Source: Cytophagales bacterium | GTDB taxonomy: Bacteria; Bacteroidota; Bacteroidia; Cytophagales; Cyclobacteriaceae | Reading direction: 5' to 3' | DNA length: 25,134 nucleotides | Assembly (NCBI GenBank): GCA_027317105.1 | Contig: DAHVFH010000037.1 | Span: 1-25,134, forward strand | Part shown: in pieces, positions 1 to 8,391 of the stretch | Position numbering within the stretch: position 1 is the stretch's first letter | Layout of the letters: every line of letters starts with the position of its first letter | Program-made: the position numbers and the translations under genes | Notes under the pieces: generated by a model | The model's input: the letters and a program-made list of their open reading frames with translations, nothing else | Told to the model about the DNA's origin: nothing | Databases searched by the model: none

Positions 1-37
1 CCGCGAAGGCTCCAGGGGTAGCATAAAAAAAATTAAC

Positions 38-53
38 CCGTAGGGGGGTACGG
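38..53 (-). terminator. Possible rho-independent terminator, minus strand
   Basis: A perfect 5-bp stem (CCGTA at 38-42, TACGG at 49-53) closes a six-base homopolymer loop (G on plus, C on minus). Read on the minus strand it is followed by a run of eight T (plus-strand A at 25-32). It lies about 180 bases past the 3' end of the outer-membrane barrel gene and could end its transcript. The stem is short, so this is a moderate call. Confidence 0.4.
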
Positions 54-109
54 ACAATCGATAAATTCTTAACCAAAAATAAATTGAAATTTCTCGTTTA
101 TCCCCAAAA

Positions 110-128
110 AGCTGCAATGTGGGTTAAA
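110..128. repeat. Left copy of a 19-bp inverted repeat
   Basis: The reverse complement of this segment, TTTAACCCACATTGCAGCT, is found exactly at 25016-25034 near the other end of the window. The flanks do not continue the match. This copy is intergenic; the other overlaps the stop codon of the TonB-dependent receptor. No function can be assigned; a chance match is possible but not very likely for 19 exact bases. Confidence 0.5.
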
Positions 129-234
129 TCTCTTCGCTAAATATAGGCTCCTGCTGAAGTACAACTAAAACTACGAATAGCTTATGGTTTATTCCAGAAT
201 TTTTCTAACTGCGGTTTTTTCTAGTAAGCAGGTT

Positions 235-913
235 TTATTCCCTGCCGAAGTAATAAGCTATCCCCAAAGATAAGGTTCCTAAACTTAAAGAAAACGAGTC
301 AGCGGAATAAGGCATTTGGCAGGTACCTTGTGTGGCCGTAACTAATTGAACCCACGCTCGCTTCAATTCCCCATTTTGTTGATGGAAAGAAAATAAGCAC
401 AGGTTTGATATTAGCCCCCAATGTATAGGATGGTGTTGACTGGTCAGTTTCTGAACTGCCAATAGTACCTTGTTTGGTATCATTCGTTGAGCGGGTAAAA
501 CTAATCTGTCCTTGTGTTGCAAAATAAAAGGAGTTAGATATTGGTATGTAATAGCGAACGAAAGGCGCAAAGGTGATGCCTTGAGACTGGGTTTTGGTAT
601 ATCCAGTTGATTTAATATAGTTATTGTTAGTATCATAATAACCGCTTGAATAGTCAAATTCGCTGAAGGAGGTAGAATAACCAATGCTTCCCCCAACAGC
701 AAGCTTGGGATTGAGTAGAAAGCCCAAGGTGGGTGAGATGGAAATGGAGTTCCCTTTACTAGGAATAGGACCTGAGTTATTAGGCGTTGGAACATAATTA
801 TTACTTTGTGATGATGCCGACAATGACCCACCCAAAAAAACTTGCCCTTTGCTAAATTGGGCGAATGCATAAACTGGGATTACGACTAAAAAAAGCGCAA
901 TAATCTTTTTCAT
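235..913 (-). pseudogene. Outer-membrane beta-barrel protein, frameshifted near 3' end
   Basis: The gene starts at ATG 911-913 with a clear signal peptide (MKKIIALFL...AFAQ, residues 1-19). The body has alternating Tyr/Ser/Gly-rich strands typical of small Bacteroidota OmpA/OMP_b-brl barrels of about 220 residues. The frame that opens the protein stops at 299-301 after ...TRYLPNALFR. A shifted frame continues across the same place into a good barrel terminus (SADSFSLSLG..., ending YYFGRE) and stops at 235-237. Removing one of the two bases at 311-312 restores one reading frame (...RYLPNAYSADSF...). So either a real 1-base insertion has broken the gene or the sequence has an error there. Function is structural or unknown; no ligand can be inferred. 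The neighbouring amine oxidase gene is 67 bases upstream in the same orientation. Confidence 0.75.
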
Positions 914-980
914 AAAAGGAAGTTTGATCTTCCAATTAACGCGGGAGAATGGAAATCGTTGCCACAAATAATTTCAGAAA

Positions 981-2483
981 TTACCCTGTAATCGACTTTA
1001 TTAATTCAGTCGTGGCGCGCTCGGCAGAAAGTAATGCGCCACTTACCGTTCCGGCATCGCCATTTACATCGGTTGCTTCTCCAGCAAGAAAAAGTTGGTT
1101 GTTGACAGGTGTGCCTAAGTTAATGCGATCCTGGTGCGAAGTCCCTGGAAGTGGGTACGAAAACCCTCCTTTAATGAAGGGGTCTTGTGACCAATCGTAA
1201 ATCGTAGCTACTGGGTCAGTCTCGGCATTGTTCACAATTTTACGTATTACATACCGGCTTGCCAACCCCGGGAATTTACCCGATGGGTCTGGGTATAAAC
1301 CATCCAATTCAGCTAAAACTGGTTTAAGTATTTGGGGTGCGCCACCTCCGCTAAAAGACGATAACGTTGCCGCGGCCTGCCCACAGACGGTGACAACCAA
1401 TGTGCTGGTGAATTTGCTTCGGTTAAATCCTGAATTAAAATATTGAGGAGCAATACTAGTTCCCCAGATAAAGCCATCATTCTCACCCCAGAAATTTGTT
1501 TTGAAATCGATAACCAACCGCATACAAGGATCCATGCCAAACTTGGCAGCCGCGGCTGTATTTATTGAAGGAAGAGCCGGGTTGAAGAGTATCCCATTGC
1601 TCTGCAAAATAGAAACTGGAACCGTGATGATTACTTTATTGGCTTTGTATTGATTCCCGGGTCGGTCGGTGATCACGATAGAATCCGCGCTGCTGTAGTC
1701 AATGCTGGTGACTGCCGTATTGAGCTGTATTTTACTAACGATCGCATTGAAACGAGAAAGTAAAATATCCTGCCACTGATTGGATTTAACCAAAAGTAGT
1801 TTTGAATCATGGGTTCTTAGCTTCAAATCGGCAGCCAGGGGCAAAGCACCAATTCGATTGGAAGAGGAGCCGTAAAAATTGCCACCCTGCGAATTGAGTA
1901 AGGCTTGGGCACGAGCACTAACCCCAGCCGCGCTTTGAATAGACACATCTGCACCCGCGTAGGTACTCAAGCCCGAAACAAAACTTTCAACGGCATTGAA
2001 GTCAGCATCACTTTGCCAGGCCGAAGCGGCCTTGGGCGAATTATCCAAAATGTACTGATTTACCGCGGAGCTTAAGTCAACAGTGGGAAGATTAAGCGTA
2101 GTTATGATTTGCCCCCATATTGAATTTGATCCCATTACTAAATCTCCTCCAAGCTCAACAGGGAAATCCGCAATGGGTGGATATTTATAATCATAGATAA
2201 AGGCGGACGAGGAGTTGTCAGTTTGGGAATCAGCAGCAGAAAAGGAGCGGACTCTTCCTCCTAATTCACTTCTAGCTTCTAACAGAAAAACATCTAAGCC
2301 CTGCGCGTTGAGTATATCGGCAGCATAAAGACCAGCTGCGCCTGCCCCGATTATCGCTATCGAGCCATTGAACTTAATCAATGGACCGGGGCTGTCCTTT
2401 TTACAAGAGGAAAATAGCTGCGGAGCCAAAAACCCTGCGGTTAGCCCCATACCAATCTGCTGTATTGCTTTTCTTCGCTTCAA
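981..2483 (-). CDS. Tat-exported FAD-dependent amine oxidase family protein
   Basis: This is a 500-residue flavin-containing amine oxidoreductase (monoamine/L-amino-acid oxidase superfamily). The N-terminus has twin arginines (KRRK, residues 2-5), a hydrophobic stretch and a lipobox-like LFSSC with Cys27, which suggests Tat export and lipid anchoring. The FAD-binding Rossmann motif IIGAGAAG lies at about 44-51, the ribose-binding acidic residue in LLEARSELGG at about 69, and the GGRVRS motif at 75-80. The C-terminal FAD motif (LFLAGEATDVNGDAGTVSGA) lies at about 465-485. The likely reaction is oxidative deamination of an amine or amino acid with H2O2 release; the substrate is not readable. 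The start is TTG at 2481-2483: it is the only start that keeps the twin-arginine region, since the next in-frame Met (residue 12) would cut it off. It is divergent from the NadR-like gene. Confidence 0.85.
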   Translation of the reverse strand: MKRRKAIQQIGMGLTAGFLAPQLFSSCKKDSPGPLIKFNGSIAIIGAGAAGLYAADILNAQGLDVFLLEARSELGGRVRSFSAADSQTDNSSSAFIYDYKYPPIADFPVELGGDLVMGSNSIWGQIITTLNLPTVDLSSAVNQYILDNSPKAASAWQSDADFNAVESFVSGLSTYAGADVSIQSAAGVSARAQALLNSQGGNFYGSSSNRIGALPLAADLKLRTHDSKLLLVKSNQWQDILLSRFNAIVSKIQLNTAVTSIDYSSADSIVITDRPGNQYKANKVIITVPVSILQSNGILFNPALPSINTAAAAKFGMDPCMRLVIDFKTNFWGENDGFIWGTSIAPQYFNSGFNRSKFTSTLVVTVCGQAAATLSSFSGGGAPQILKPVLAELDGLYPDPSGKFPGLASRYVIRKIVNNAETDPVATIYDWSQDPFIKGGFSYPLPGTSHQDRINLGTPVNNQLFLAGEATDVNGDAGTVSGALLSAERATTELIKSITG

Positions 2484-2594
2484 TGGAATAATTCAATCCG
2501 AAAGATAGAAAATCCTAACGGGTTAATAAAAACCGTTCAGCGTGCTTTCTGGTGTTTAATCTTCGTTATTTAATTAATTTAAGCAAAAATTATT

Positions 2595-3140
2595 ATGCAA
2601 GCCACACAAGAGTCGTTGAAAGAGGTAAAGAAAGTCTGCGTTATTGGCCCGGAGTGTACGGGCAAAACCGAATTATCCAAGTATTTGGCAGAGCATTTTC
2701 AAACGCCTTGGGTGGAGGAATATGCACGGGCTTATCTCTACAAACTTGGTCGTCCCTACGATCAGATTGACCTGGTCAAAATTGCACACGGTCAACTTCG
2801 AATGGAAGATGAATGGGTGTACGATGCCGATAAATTGTTGATCTGCGACACGAATCTGATTGTGATCAAAATTTGGAGTGAGAATAAATACGGAACTTGT
2901 TCTCCAGAAATCCTTAAACGGATGGCGGAGCGGAAATACGATCTTTATTTACTCACCAATATCGACATTCCTTGGGAAGCCGATCCGCAGCGCGAGCATC
3001 CCGACAAGCGCGAGCACTTTTGGCAGATCTATAAAAATGAGATACAACAAACGGGCATTCCTTTTGTTGAAATAGCAGGCGAGCGAGAAACGCGTAGAAA
3101 GACGGCCGTGGAGGCAATCGATAAAATGCTGAATGCTTAA
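2595..3140 (+). CDS. NadR-like P-loop ATPase/nicotinamide riboside kinase-type protein
   Basis: This 181-residue protein has a Walker A motif at residues 18-25 (GPECTGKT), followed by ELSKYLAEHF and the VEEYAR segment seen in NadR kinase domains (AAA_28 family). A Walker B-like strand (LLICDTNLI) follows at about residue 83. The C-terminal part (LYLLTNIDIPWEADPQREHP) carries the LID-like region with several Arg residues. In NadR this domain phosphorylates nicotinamide riboside to NMN in NAD salvage; Bacteroidota often carry it as a free-standing protein. There is no PnuC transporter next to it here, so the substrate is inferred only from family resemblance. ATG start at 2595. The MFS gene follows after 22 bases and is probably co-transcribed. 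Confidence 0.75.
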   Translation: MQATQESLKEVKKVCVIGPECTGKTELSKYLAEHFQTPWVEEYARAYLYKLGRPYDQIDLVKIAHGQLRMEDEWVYDADKLLICDTNLIVIKIWSENKYGTCSPEILKRMAERKYDLYLLTNIDIPWEADPQREHPDKREHFWQIYKNEIQQTGIPFVEIAGERETRRKTAVEAIDKMLNA

Positions 3141-3162
3141 ATTATTTTTTTGAGATATTGAG

Positions 3163-4401
3163 ATGAGCAAATTGGAATCGCCCTACGCGGCACTTCAAGT
3201 CCGCGACTTTCGTTTCTTTATCTTGTCCCGGTTATTCATCACGCTTGCGGTCATGATCCAAGCGGTGGTTGTTGGCTGGCAAGTGTATGAAATTACAAAG
3301 GATCCCTTATCATTAGGGTTAATTGGCTTGGCCGAAGCGATTCCTGCCATTACGGTTTCGCTTTATGCGGGTCATCTGGCGGACATCATCGAGCGAAAAA
3401 AAATTATTTTGATCTGTGTGATCACGCTTGCCTTTTGCTCGCTGGCGTTGCTTTTTTTTACGATGAACATCGGTGCGTTTCTTTTGCAACACGGTGCGTT
3501 TGCCATTTATGCGGTGATTTTTGTAAGTGGTTTGGCGCGCGGGTTTTTGTCCCCGGCAAATTTTGCTTTTATGCCCCAATTAGTAAACCGGTCAATGTAT
3601 CAAAATGCCATTACCTGGAACAGCACCGTCTGGGAAGGTGCGGCAGTGGCTGGCCCAATGATTGGGGGCTTGATCTATGGATTTTTTGGGATCACGGCAG
3701 CTTATTGTACCGATGCGGGCTTAACACTTGCCGCCTTGTTTTGTTATTCGCTTATTCCCAACCGAGCGCTCCCTCCAATCAGCGAAGAGCAAGGGATTTG
3801 GGAGAAAATCAAAACCGGAATTCGCTTTGTGTTCCGCAACCAAATTGTGTTGAGCGCGATCACCCTCGATTTGTTTGCGGTTCTTTTTGGAGGGGCGGTT
3901 GCCCTCCTTCCCATTTTTGCGCACGACATTTTGCATGTAGGTAAAATTGGATTGGGATTTTTGCGCTCGGCACCCTCTATTGGCGCACTGCTCATGGCGG
4001 TTTACATCACCCACAATCCCATCAAAAAATACATGGGCAAAATATTATTAGGGTGTGTAGCAGGATTCGGTTTTTGTATGATTGGTTTTGGCCTCTCCAC
4101 GTCATTCTGGCTTTCCATGTCCTTTTTAATAATAAGCGGTGGGTTTGATTGTGTTAGCGTAATTGCTAGGGGAACATTGATCCACACGCTCACCCCTGAA
4201 AATATGAAAGGAAGGGTTTCGGCTGTTAACAGTATTTTCGTGGGCTCATCCAATGAGATTGGCGCTTTTGAATCGGGTGTGACCGCAAAACTATTAGGCA
4301 CGGTCGCTTCAGTAGTTTTTGGCGGAGCAATGACTTTGGCCGTTGTGGCAACCACCAGTTGGAAAGCGGTGAAGTTGAGGCAACTGGACAAACTCGATTA
4401 A
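3163..4401 (+). CDS. MFS transporter, EntS/MFS_3-like exporter
   Basis: This 412-residue inner-membrane protein has about 12 hydrophobic segments. The loop between helices 2 and 3 reads GHLADIIERKK, the classic MFS motif A with its Asp and basic cluster. The opening (SPYAALQVRDFRFFILSRLF) and the SRGxxxPANFAFMPQLV-type segment (here ARGFLSPANFAFMPQLV) match the EntS-like MFS_3 family, which exports siderophores or drugs. The substrate is not readable. It is 22 bases downstream of the NadR-like gene and probably in the same transcript. The AT-rich gap that follows contains a T-run (4412-4418) and the 10-bp palindrome AATTGCAATT (4427-4436). Confidence 0.85.
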   Translation: MSKLESPYAALQVRDFRFFILSRLFITLAVMIQAVVVGWQVYEITKDPLSLGLIGLAEAIPAITVSLYAGHLADIIERKKIILICVITLAFCSLALLFFTMNIGAFLLQHGAFAIYAVIFVSGLARGFLSPANFAFMPQLVNRSMYQNAITWNSTVWEGAAVAGPMIGGLIYGFFGITAAYCTDAGLTLAALFCYSLIPNRALPPISEEQGIWEKIKTGIRFVFRNQIVLSAITLDLFAVLFGGAVALLPIFAHDILHVGKIGLGFLRSAPSIGALLMAVYITHNPIKKYMGKILLGCVAGFGFCMIGFGLSTSFWLSMSFLIISGGFDCVSVIARGTLIHTLTPENMKGRVSAVNSIFVGSSNEIGAFESGVTAKLLGTVASVVFGGAMTLAVVATTSWKAVKLRQLDKLD

Positions 4402-4437
4402 CCAAGGGTCGTTTTTTTATTTAACTAATTGCAATTG

Positions 4438-4875
4438 ATGAGCCCATTTTCTTTTTTCACCATTCAAAATCCTTCAGTTGGAGTTTACTAAGAGAAAGGC
4501 AGCAAATTTCTTTCATTCGCATTTCCGGTAAATTCAGAAGGTGAAATAAAAGAAAAACTGGATTTGATTAAAAAGAAATATTTCGATGCCCGACATCATT
4601 GTTATGCCTATGTACTTGGTGCAGACAAAAATAAATTCAAAGCATATGATGACGATGAGCCTAACCATTCGGCATCCGATCCGATTTTAGGGCAAACCCG
4701 TTCAAGAAACCTGACCAATATTTTGGTGATCGTGGTTCGGTATTTTGGTGGCGTAAAACTGGGTGTTGGTGGCTTGATGCAAGCTTACAAGAAGGCTACA
4801 GAAGAAGCGTTAAATCAAGCGGTGATCGTTGAGCAAGAAATAAACAAAGAAATTGAGTTGCATTTTGATTACGGA
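4438..4875 (+). pseudogene. YigZ/IMPACT (UPF0029) family gene with nonsense codon and lost 3' end
   Basis: Reading from ATG 4438 gives MSPFSFFTIQNPSVGVY, then TAA (4489-4491), then EKGSKFLSFAFPVNSEGEIK in the same frame. The family has a lysine where the stop stands (YKEKGSKF), so one substitution (AAA to TAA) explains it. The conserved core follows intact: ARHHCYAYVLG, DDDEPNHSASDPILGQ, NILVIVVRYFGGVKLGVGGL, AYKKATEEAL. After LHFDY (about 4872) the sequence leaves the family and enters a TonB-receptor remnant, so the C-terminal ferredoxin-like domain (roughly 60-70 residues of about 200) is missing. An internal TTG at 4564 could still allow a 115-residue peptide, ending at 4911 in unrelated sequence. 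The intact family is linked to ribosome- or translation-associated functions. I regard this copy as dead. Confidence 0.8.
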
Positions 4876-5214
4876 CGAACGCCCCCTTGGCGATGGCAAT
4901 GGCCTCGTTGAAATTGCCAATGCAAATTCAACTAATATTTTTACGTACAATCAAAATGTATCTGCGGGCTATCTCTCTTATACGGTGAGTTTGCCCAAGG
5001 ACTACAGTTTGAAGGCAGGTGCACGTTATGAATACACGGCTATTTCGGCTGACTTCCAAGACCCCAATGGCCTAAGCACAAAGATTCCTTCCTATGGGTT
5101 ATTAGTTCCCAGTATTAGCTATCGGATCAATTTCAGTTTCCGCATCGGAAAAATGAATTTGATAAACCGAAGAGGAGAAAGCAGGGCAAAAACGATGAGG
5201 AGTTGGACTGGTAG
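4876..5214 (+). pseudogene. Remnant of a TonB-dependent outer-membrane receptor C-terminal region
   Basis: One frame reads NSTNIFTYNQNVSAGYLSYT, LPKDYSLKAGARYEYTAISADF and IPSYGLLVPSIS, which is the mid-barrel region of the OMP_b-brl_3 TonB-receptor family. It then jumps directly to NFSFRIGKMN, the last strand of such barrels. In an intact protein a few hundred residues lie between these parts, so an internal deletion is inferred near 5120-5135. Past this point a +1-base correction in the A-run at 5189-5193 gives RAKNDEELDW followed by TAG (5212-5214), matching the acidic Asn-Asp-Asp-type tail usual for this family. Without the correction the frame runs on to 5305 with no family likeness. The 5' part of the receptor is gone and the IMPACT pseudogene abuts it. 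Confidence 0.7.
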
Positions 5215-5286
5215 TCGTTTCAACGTGGCTGAAAAATTCCCTTTTGGTTTGTTCCAAAGTATTTCATTGGGGTTATTACCGATCAT

Positions 5287-5303
5287 AAAAAAAACTTTTT
5301 TTT
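5287..5303. repeat. A8-C-T8 homopolymer palindrome
   Basis: Eight A, one C and eight T form a perfect homopolymeric inverted repeat (AAAAAAAACTTTTTTTT) between the decayed receptor remnant and the amidohydrolase gene. It could help end transcription from the left, but it lacks a GC-rich stem. It is also a prime site for slippage or sequencing error. Confidence 0.6.
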
Positions 5304-5354
5304 GAGTCCGCTACTCCGTTAAATTGAGCCTTTTACAATTTAACTACTCCGGGC

Positions 5355-8300
5355 ATGAAAAAAGCTATACCTATATTCATCCTCTTCCTGCTTCTGGCAC
5401 AGCGAAGTTTTTCGCAGGAAACATTTCCAAGAAATGACGTGAAAGACGATCGTGCTGAAGCCTATGCCTTCACCCATGCCGTCATTTTTACCAATTCGTC
5501 TACCAAAATTGAGAATGGGGTCTTGTTGATCCGAAAGGGTAAAATTGAAAAAGTCGGTGCTGGCCTGGCCGTTCCTGCTGGCTACACAGAAGTCGACCTG
5601 AAAGGGAAATACATTTATCCTTCTTTTATTGATCTACAAACCAACTACGGCTTGCCAAAAGTAGAAACCCCAACAGGCGGAGGTGGATTTAGCGGGCCGG
5701 AGCAAATTCAATCGAAAACGAAAGGTGCGTACAACGCCAACCAAGGCATCAAGGCCGAATACAATGCATCCGATGAATTTACCGTTGACAGTAAAACTGC
5801 TGAAAAACTTCGCGCCAGTGGGATTGGCACCGTGTTGACTTTCCGCTCCGATGGCATCGCCCGTGGCACTTCAGCTGTGGTGACCTTGAGTGAAGATCAA
5901 GATAATGTGGTGATATTAAAGAACAAAGCTGCAGCTCATTTATCGTTCAATCGTGGTTCTTCGCGCCAAATGTATCCCGTTTCACAAATGGGCTTCTCCG
6001 CATTGTTAAGACAGACTTATCTGGATGCGGATTGGTATGACAAACAAACCCCCAAACCCTTCAAAGATCTTTCCTTGGACGGCTGGATTGCTTCGCAGAA
6101 TCTGCCTCAGATTTTTGAGACGAACGGATGGGTGAAAGATTTACGTGCCGATAAAATTGGTGATGAATTCGGCAAACAATATATTCTTTATGGTGGTGGT
6201 GATGAATACCAGCGCATCAGCGAAATCAAAGCGACCAATGCTTCATTCATTATTCCCGTTAATTTCCCGGATGCCTACGATGTGGATGATCCCTTTGATG
6301 CCGATCGCGTTTCGTTGACAGACATGAAACACTGGGAGATGGCACCTGCTAATGCCAGCTTTATGGAAAAGGCTGGAATTGAATTCGCTATCACTTCCGA
6401 TCGCCTGAAAGACCGAGCCGACTTGTTAAAAAATGTGCGCAAAGCAATTGAATATGGACTTACAGAAGCTGCTGCGCTAAAGGCATTAACCGAGACCCCT
6501 GCAAAATTAGTGAACGTTCAAAATCAAGTAGGCAGTCTGGCTACTGGTCTGGAAGCTAACTTCCTGATCAGTTCGGGGAATATTTTCGATGAGGCCACCG
6601 TCATCAACGAAAACTGGGTGCAAGGGAAACGTTACCCTGTAAAAGAAGTTGATAATACTGACCTAAGTGGAAAATATAAATTAACAGCTGGGGATAAATC
6701 GTACACGTTGGAAGTAAGCGGTAAATCCGGTGATTATAAATTCAAAGTTAAAATCACGGATAGCCTTTCTATGGATGCGAAATCAAAACTTGAACGAGAA
6801 TTAATTTCACTCAGTTTCAATACCACCAAGGAAAAGAAAAATGATTTAGTGCGGCTTACCGGATGGAGACAAGGTACAGGCTGGAAGGGAGAAGGCCAAC
6901 TGGCAGATGGAAAATCCATTACGTGGAATGCTGATTTCACAGGCGCTTTGGACAAAAAGGATAACAAGAAAGAAGATAAAAAAGAGAAGCCAACAATAGG
7001 GGATGTGATTTATCCTTTTGTAGCTTTTGGCTCAAAGGACCTGATAAAACCGGAGGAGATCCTCATCAAAAACGCAACAGTGTGGACCAACGAAAAGGAT
7101 GGTATCCTTCAAAACACGGATATATTGATTAAAGATGGAAAGATTGCTTCCATCGGAAAAAACCTGACCACCAATGGCAAAACGATTGATGGAACTGGAA
7201 AACACTTAACACCGGGTGTTGTGGATGAACATACGCATATCGCAGGTGGCGGAAATGATGTGGCAGCTAATTCATCAATGGTAAGGATAGAAGATCAACT
7301 GGATGCGCAAGACGCTGACATTTATCGCGGATTGGCAGGAGGTGTTGTAGCGGTTCAGGTTCTTCACGGATCGGCAAACCCGATCGGTGGACAGTCGGCT
7401 TTAATAAAATTAAAATGGGGAGTGGGCCCCGAAGAGCTTAAAATAAAAGGAGCCGACAAGTTTATAAAATTTGCCTTGGGTGAAAATGTAAAACGCACAG
7501 GCAACCCACAGTCAAATCGATTCCCGCTAACGCGAATGGGCGTAGAGCAAGTTTATGTGGATGCGTTTACCAATGCGGCAGTTTATGAAAAAAAATGGAA
7601 GGAATATAATTCGCTTCCGGAAAAACAAAAAGCAAATGTGGCACCACCCAGAAAAGATTTAGTTGATGAAACGATTTTGGAAATTGTTCGTGGCAAGCGA
7701 TTTGTTACTTGCCATTCGTATGTGCAGTCCGAAATCAACATGATGATGAAAGTGGCCGAACGTTTTGGTTTCCATATCAATACGTTTACGCACATTCTTG
7801 AAGGCTATAAAGTGGCTGACAAGATGAAAGCCCATGGCGCTGCTGCTTCCACCTTTTCGGATTGGTGGGATTATAAATGGGAAGTGCATTATGCCATTCC
7901 TTACAATGCGGCCATCATGCAGCGTGTTGGCGTGTTAACGGCCATTAATTCTGACGATGCCAACATGGGTAGACGACTAAACCAGGAAGCTGCGAAAACC
8001 ATAAAATATGGTGACGTGACGGAAGAAGAGGCGTTAAAGATGGTGACACTTAATCCAGCTAAGATGCTGCATTTAGACAATCAAATTGGTAGCCTCAAAG
8101 TAGGGAAGTCGGCTGATGTCGTACTCTGGACAGGGCATCCGCTATCCGTTTATTCAAAGGCCGATAAAACGATTATCGAAGGCGCGATTTATTTTGATAT
8201 CGAAAAAGACCAACAACTGCGAAAAGATTTGGAAAAGGAACGTGCGCGGCTAATTAACAAAATGATTGATTCGAAGAAAAGTGGTGCGCCTGCTACGAAA

Positions 8301-8372
8301 GCTGGATCTAAGCCGCACATGGAATACCATTGTGAAGATCACGGAGTTGACCAAGCCATTTATGAAAACTGA
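5355..8372 (+). CDS. Exported tandem-domain amidohydrolase family protein
   Basis: This 1005-residue protein has a signal peptide (residues 1-20, ending FSQ). Two amidohydrolase-like units follow. Unit 1 (about 35-440) has the urease-alpha-like beta start and the closing segment TPAKLVNVQNQVGSLATG, but the usual HxH site is replaced by IDLQTNYG. A beta-rich linker with a Lys-rich end (about 445-560) follows. Unit 2 (about 570-950) has GVVDEHTHIAGG with His626 and His628, then His787, His807, His813 and Asp867 (NSDDAN), the ligand set of imidazolonepropionase/dipeptidase-type metal hydrolases. It ends with NPAKMLHLDNQIGSLKVGKSADVVLW. It probably hydrolyses a cyclic amide or peptide-like bond in the periplasm; the substrate is unknown. 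The tail is Lys-rich, then HCEDHG. The next amidohydrolase follows after 19 bases, probably in the same operon. Confidence 0.85.
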   Translation: MKKAIPIFILFLLLAQRSFSQETFPRNDVKDDRAEAYAFTHAVIFTNSSTKIENGVLLIRKGKIEKVGAGLAVPAGYTEVDLKGKYIYPSFIDLQTNYGLPKVETPTGGGGFSGPEQIQSKTKGAYNANQGIKAEYNASDEFTVDSKTAEKLRASGIGTVLTFRSDGIARGTSAVVTLSEDQDNVVILKNKAAAHLSFNRGSSRQMYPVSQMGFSALLRQTYLDADWYDKQTPKPFKDLSLDGWIASQNLPQIFETNGWVKDLRADKIGDEFGKQYILYGGGDEYQRISEIKATNASFIIPVNFPDAYDVDDPFDADRVSLTDMKHWEMAPANASFMEKAGIEFAITSDRLKDRADLLKNVRKAIEYGLTEAAALKALTETPAKLVNVQNQVGSLATGLEANFLISSGNIFDEATVINENWVQGKRYPVKEVDNTDLSGKYKLTAGDKSYTLEVSGKSGDYKFKVKITDSLSMDAKSKLERELISLSFNTTKEKKNDLVRLTGWRQGTGWKGEGQLADGKSITWNADFTGALDKKDNKKEDKKEKPTIGDVIYPFVAFGSKDLIKPEEILIKNATVWTNEKDGILQNTDILIKDGKIASIGKNLTTNGKTIDGTGKHLTPGVVDEHTHIAGGGNDVAANSSMVRIEDQLDAQDADIYRGLAGGVVAVQVLHGSANPIGGQSALIKLKWGVGPEELKIKGADKFIKFALGENVKRTGNPQSNRFPLTRMGVEQVYVDAFTNAAVYEKKWKEYNSLPEKQKANVAPPRKDLVDETILEIVRGKRFVTCHSYVQSEINMMMKVAERFGFHINTFTHILEGYKVADKMKAHGAAASTFSDWWDYKWEVHYAIPYNAAIMQRVGVLTAINSDDANMGRRLNQEAAKTIKYGDVTEEEALKMVTLNPAKMLHLDNQIGSLKVGKSADVVLWTGHPLSVYSKADKTIIEGAIYFDIEKDQQLRKDLEKERARLINKMIDSKKSGAPATKAGSKPHMEYHCEDHGVDQAIYEN

Positions 8373-8391
8373 TATTCAAAACATTAGCGCT

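Noticed and set aside
1..26. Possible 3' end of a plus-strand gene (AKAPGVA then TAA at 24-26)
   Set aside because: Only seven codons are visible and another frame or strand could be equally valid; nothing supports a real gene.
3435..3944. 169-codon plus-strand frame within the MFS exporter
   Set aside because: It is rich in Cys, Trp and His and lies in an alternative frame of a clear 12-helix transporter.
4489..4491. Programmed stop readthrough in the IMPACT gene
   Set aside because: The gene has also lost its 3' end to an unrelated remnant, so decay explains the stop better than recoding.
5287..5303. A8-C-T8 repeat as a strong intrinsic terminator
   Set aside because: There is no GC-rich stem; a pure A/T hairpin is a poor terminator, so it is listed only as a repeat.
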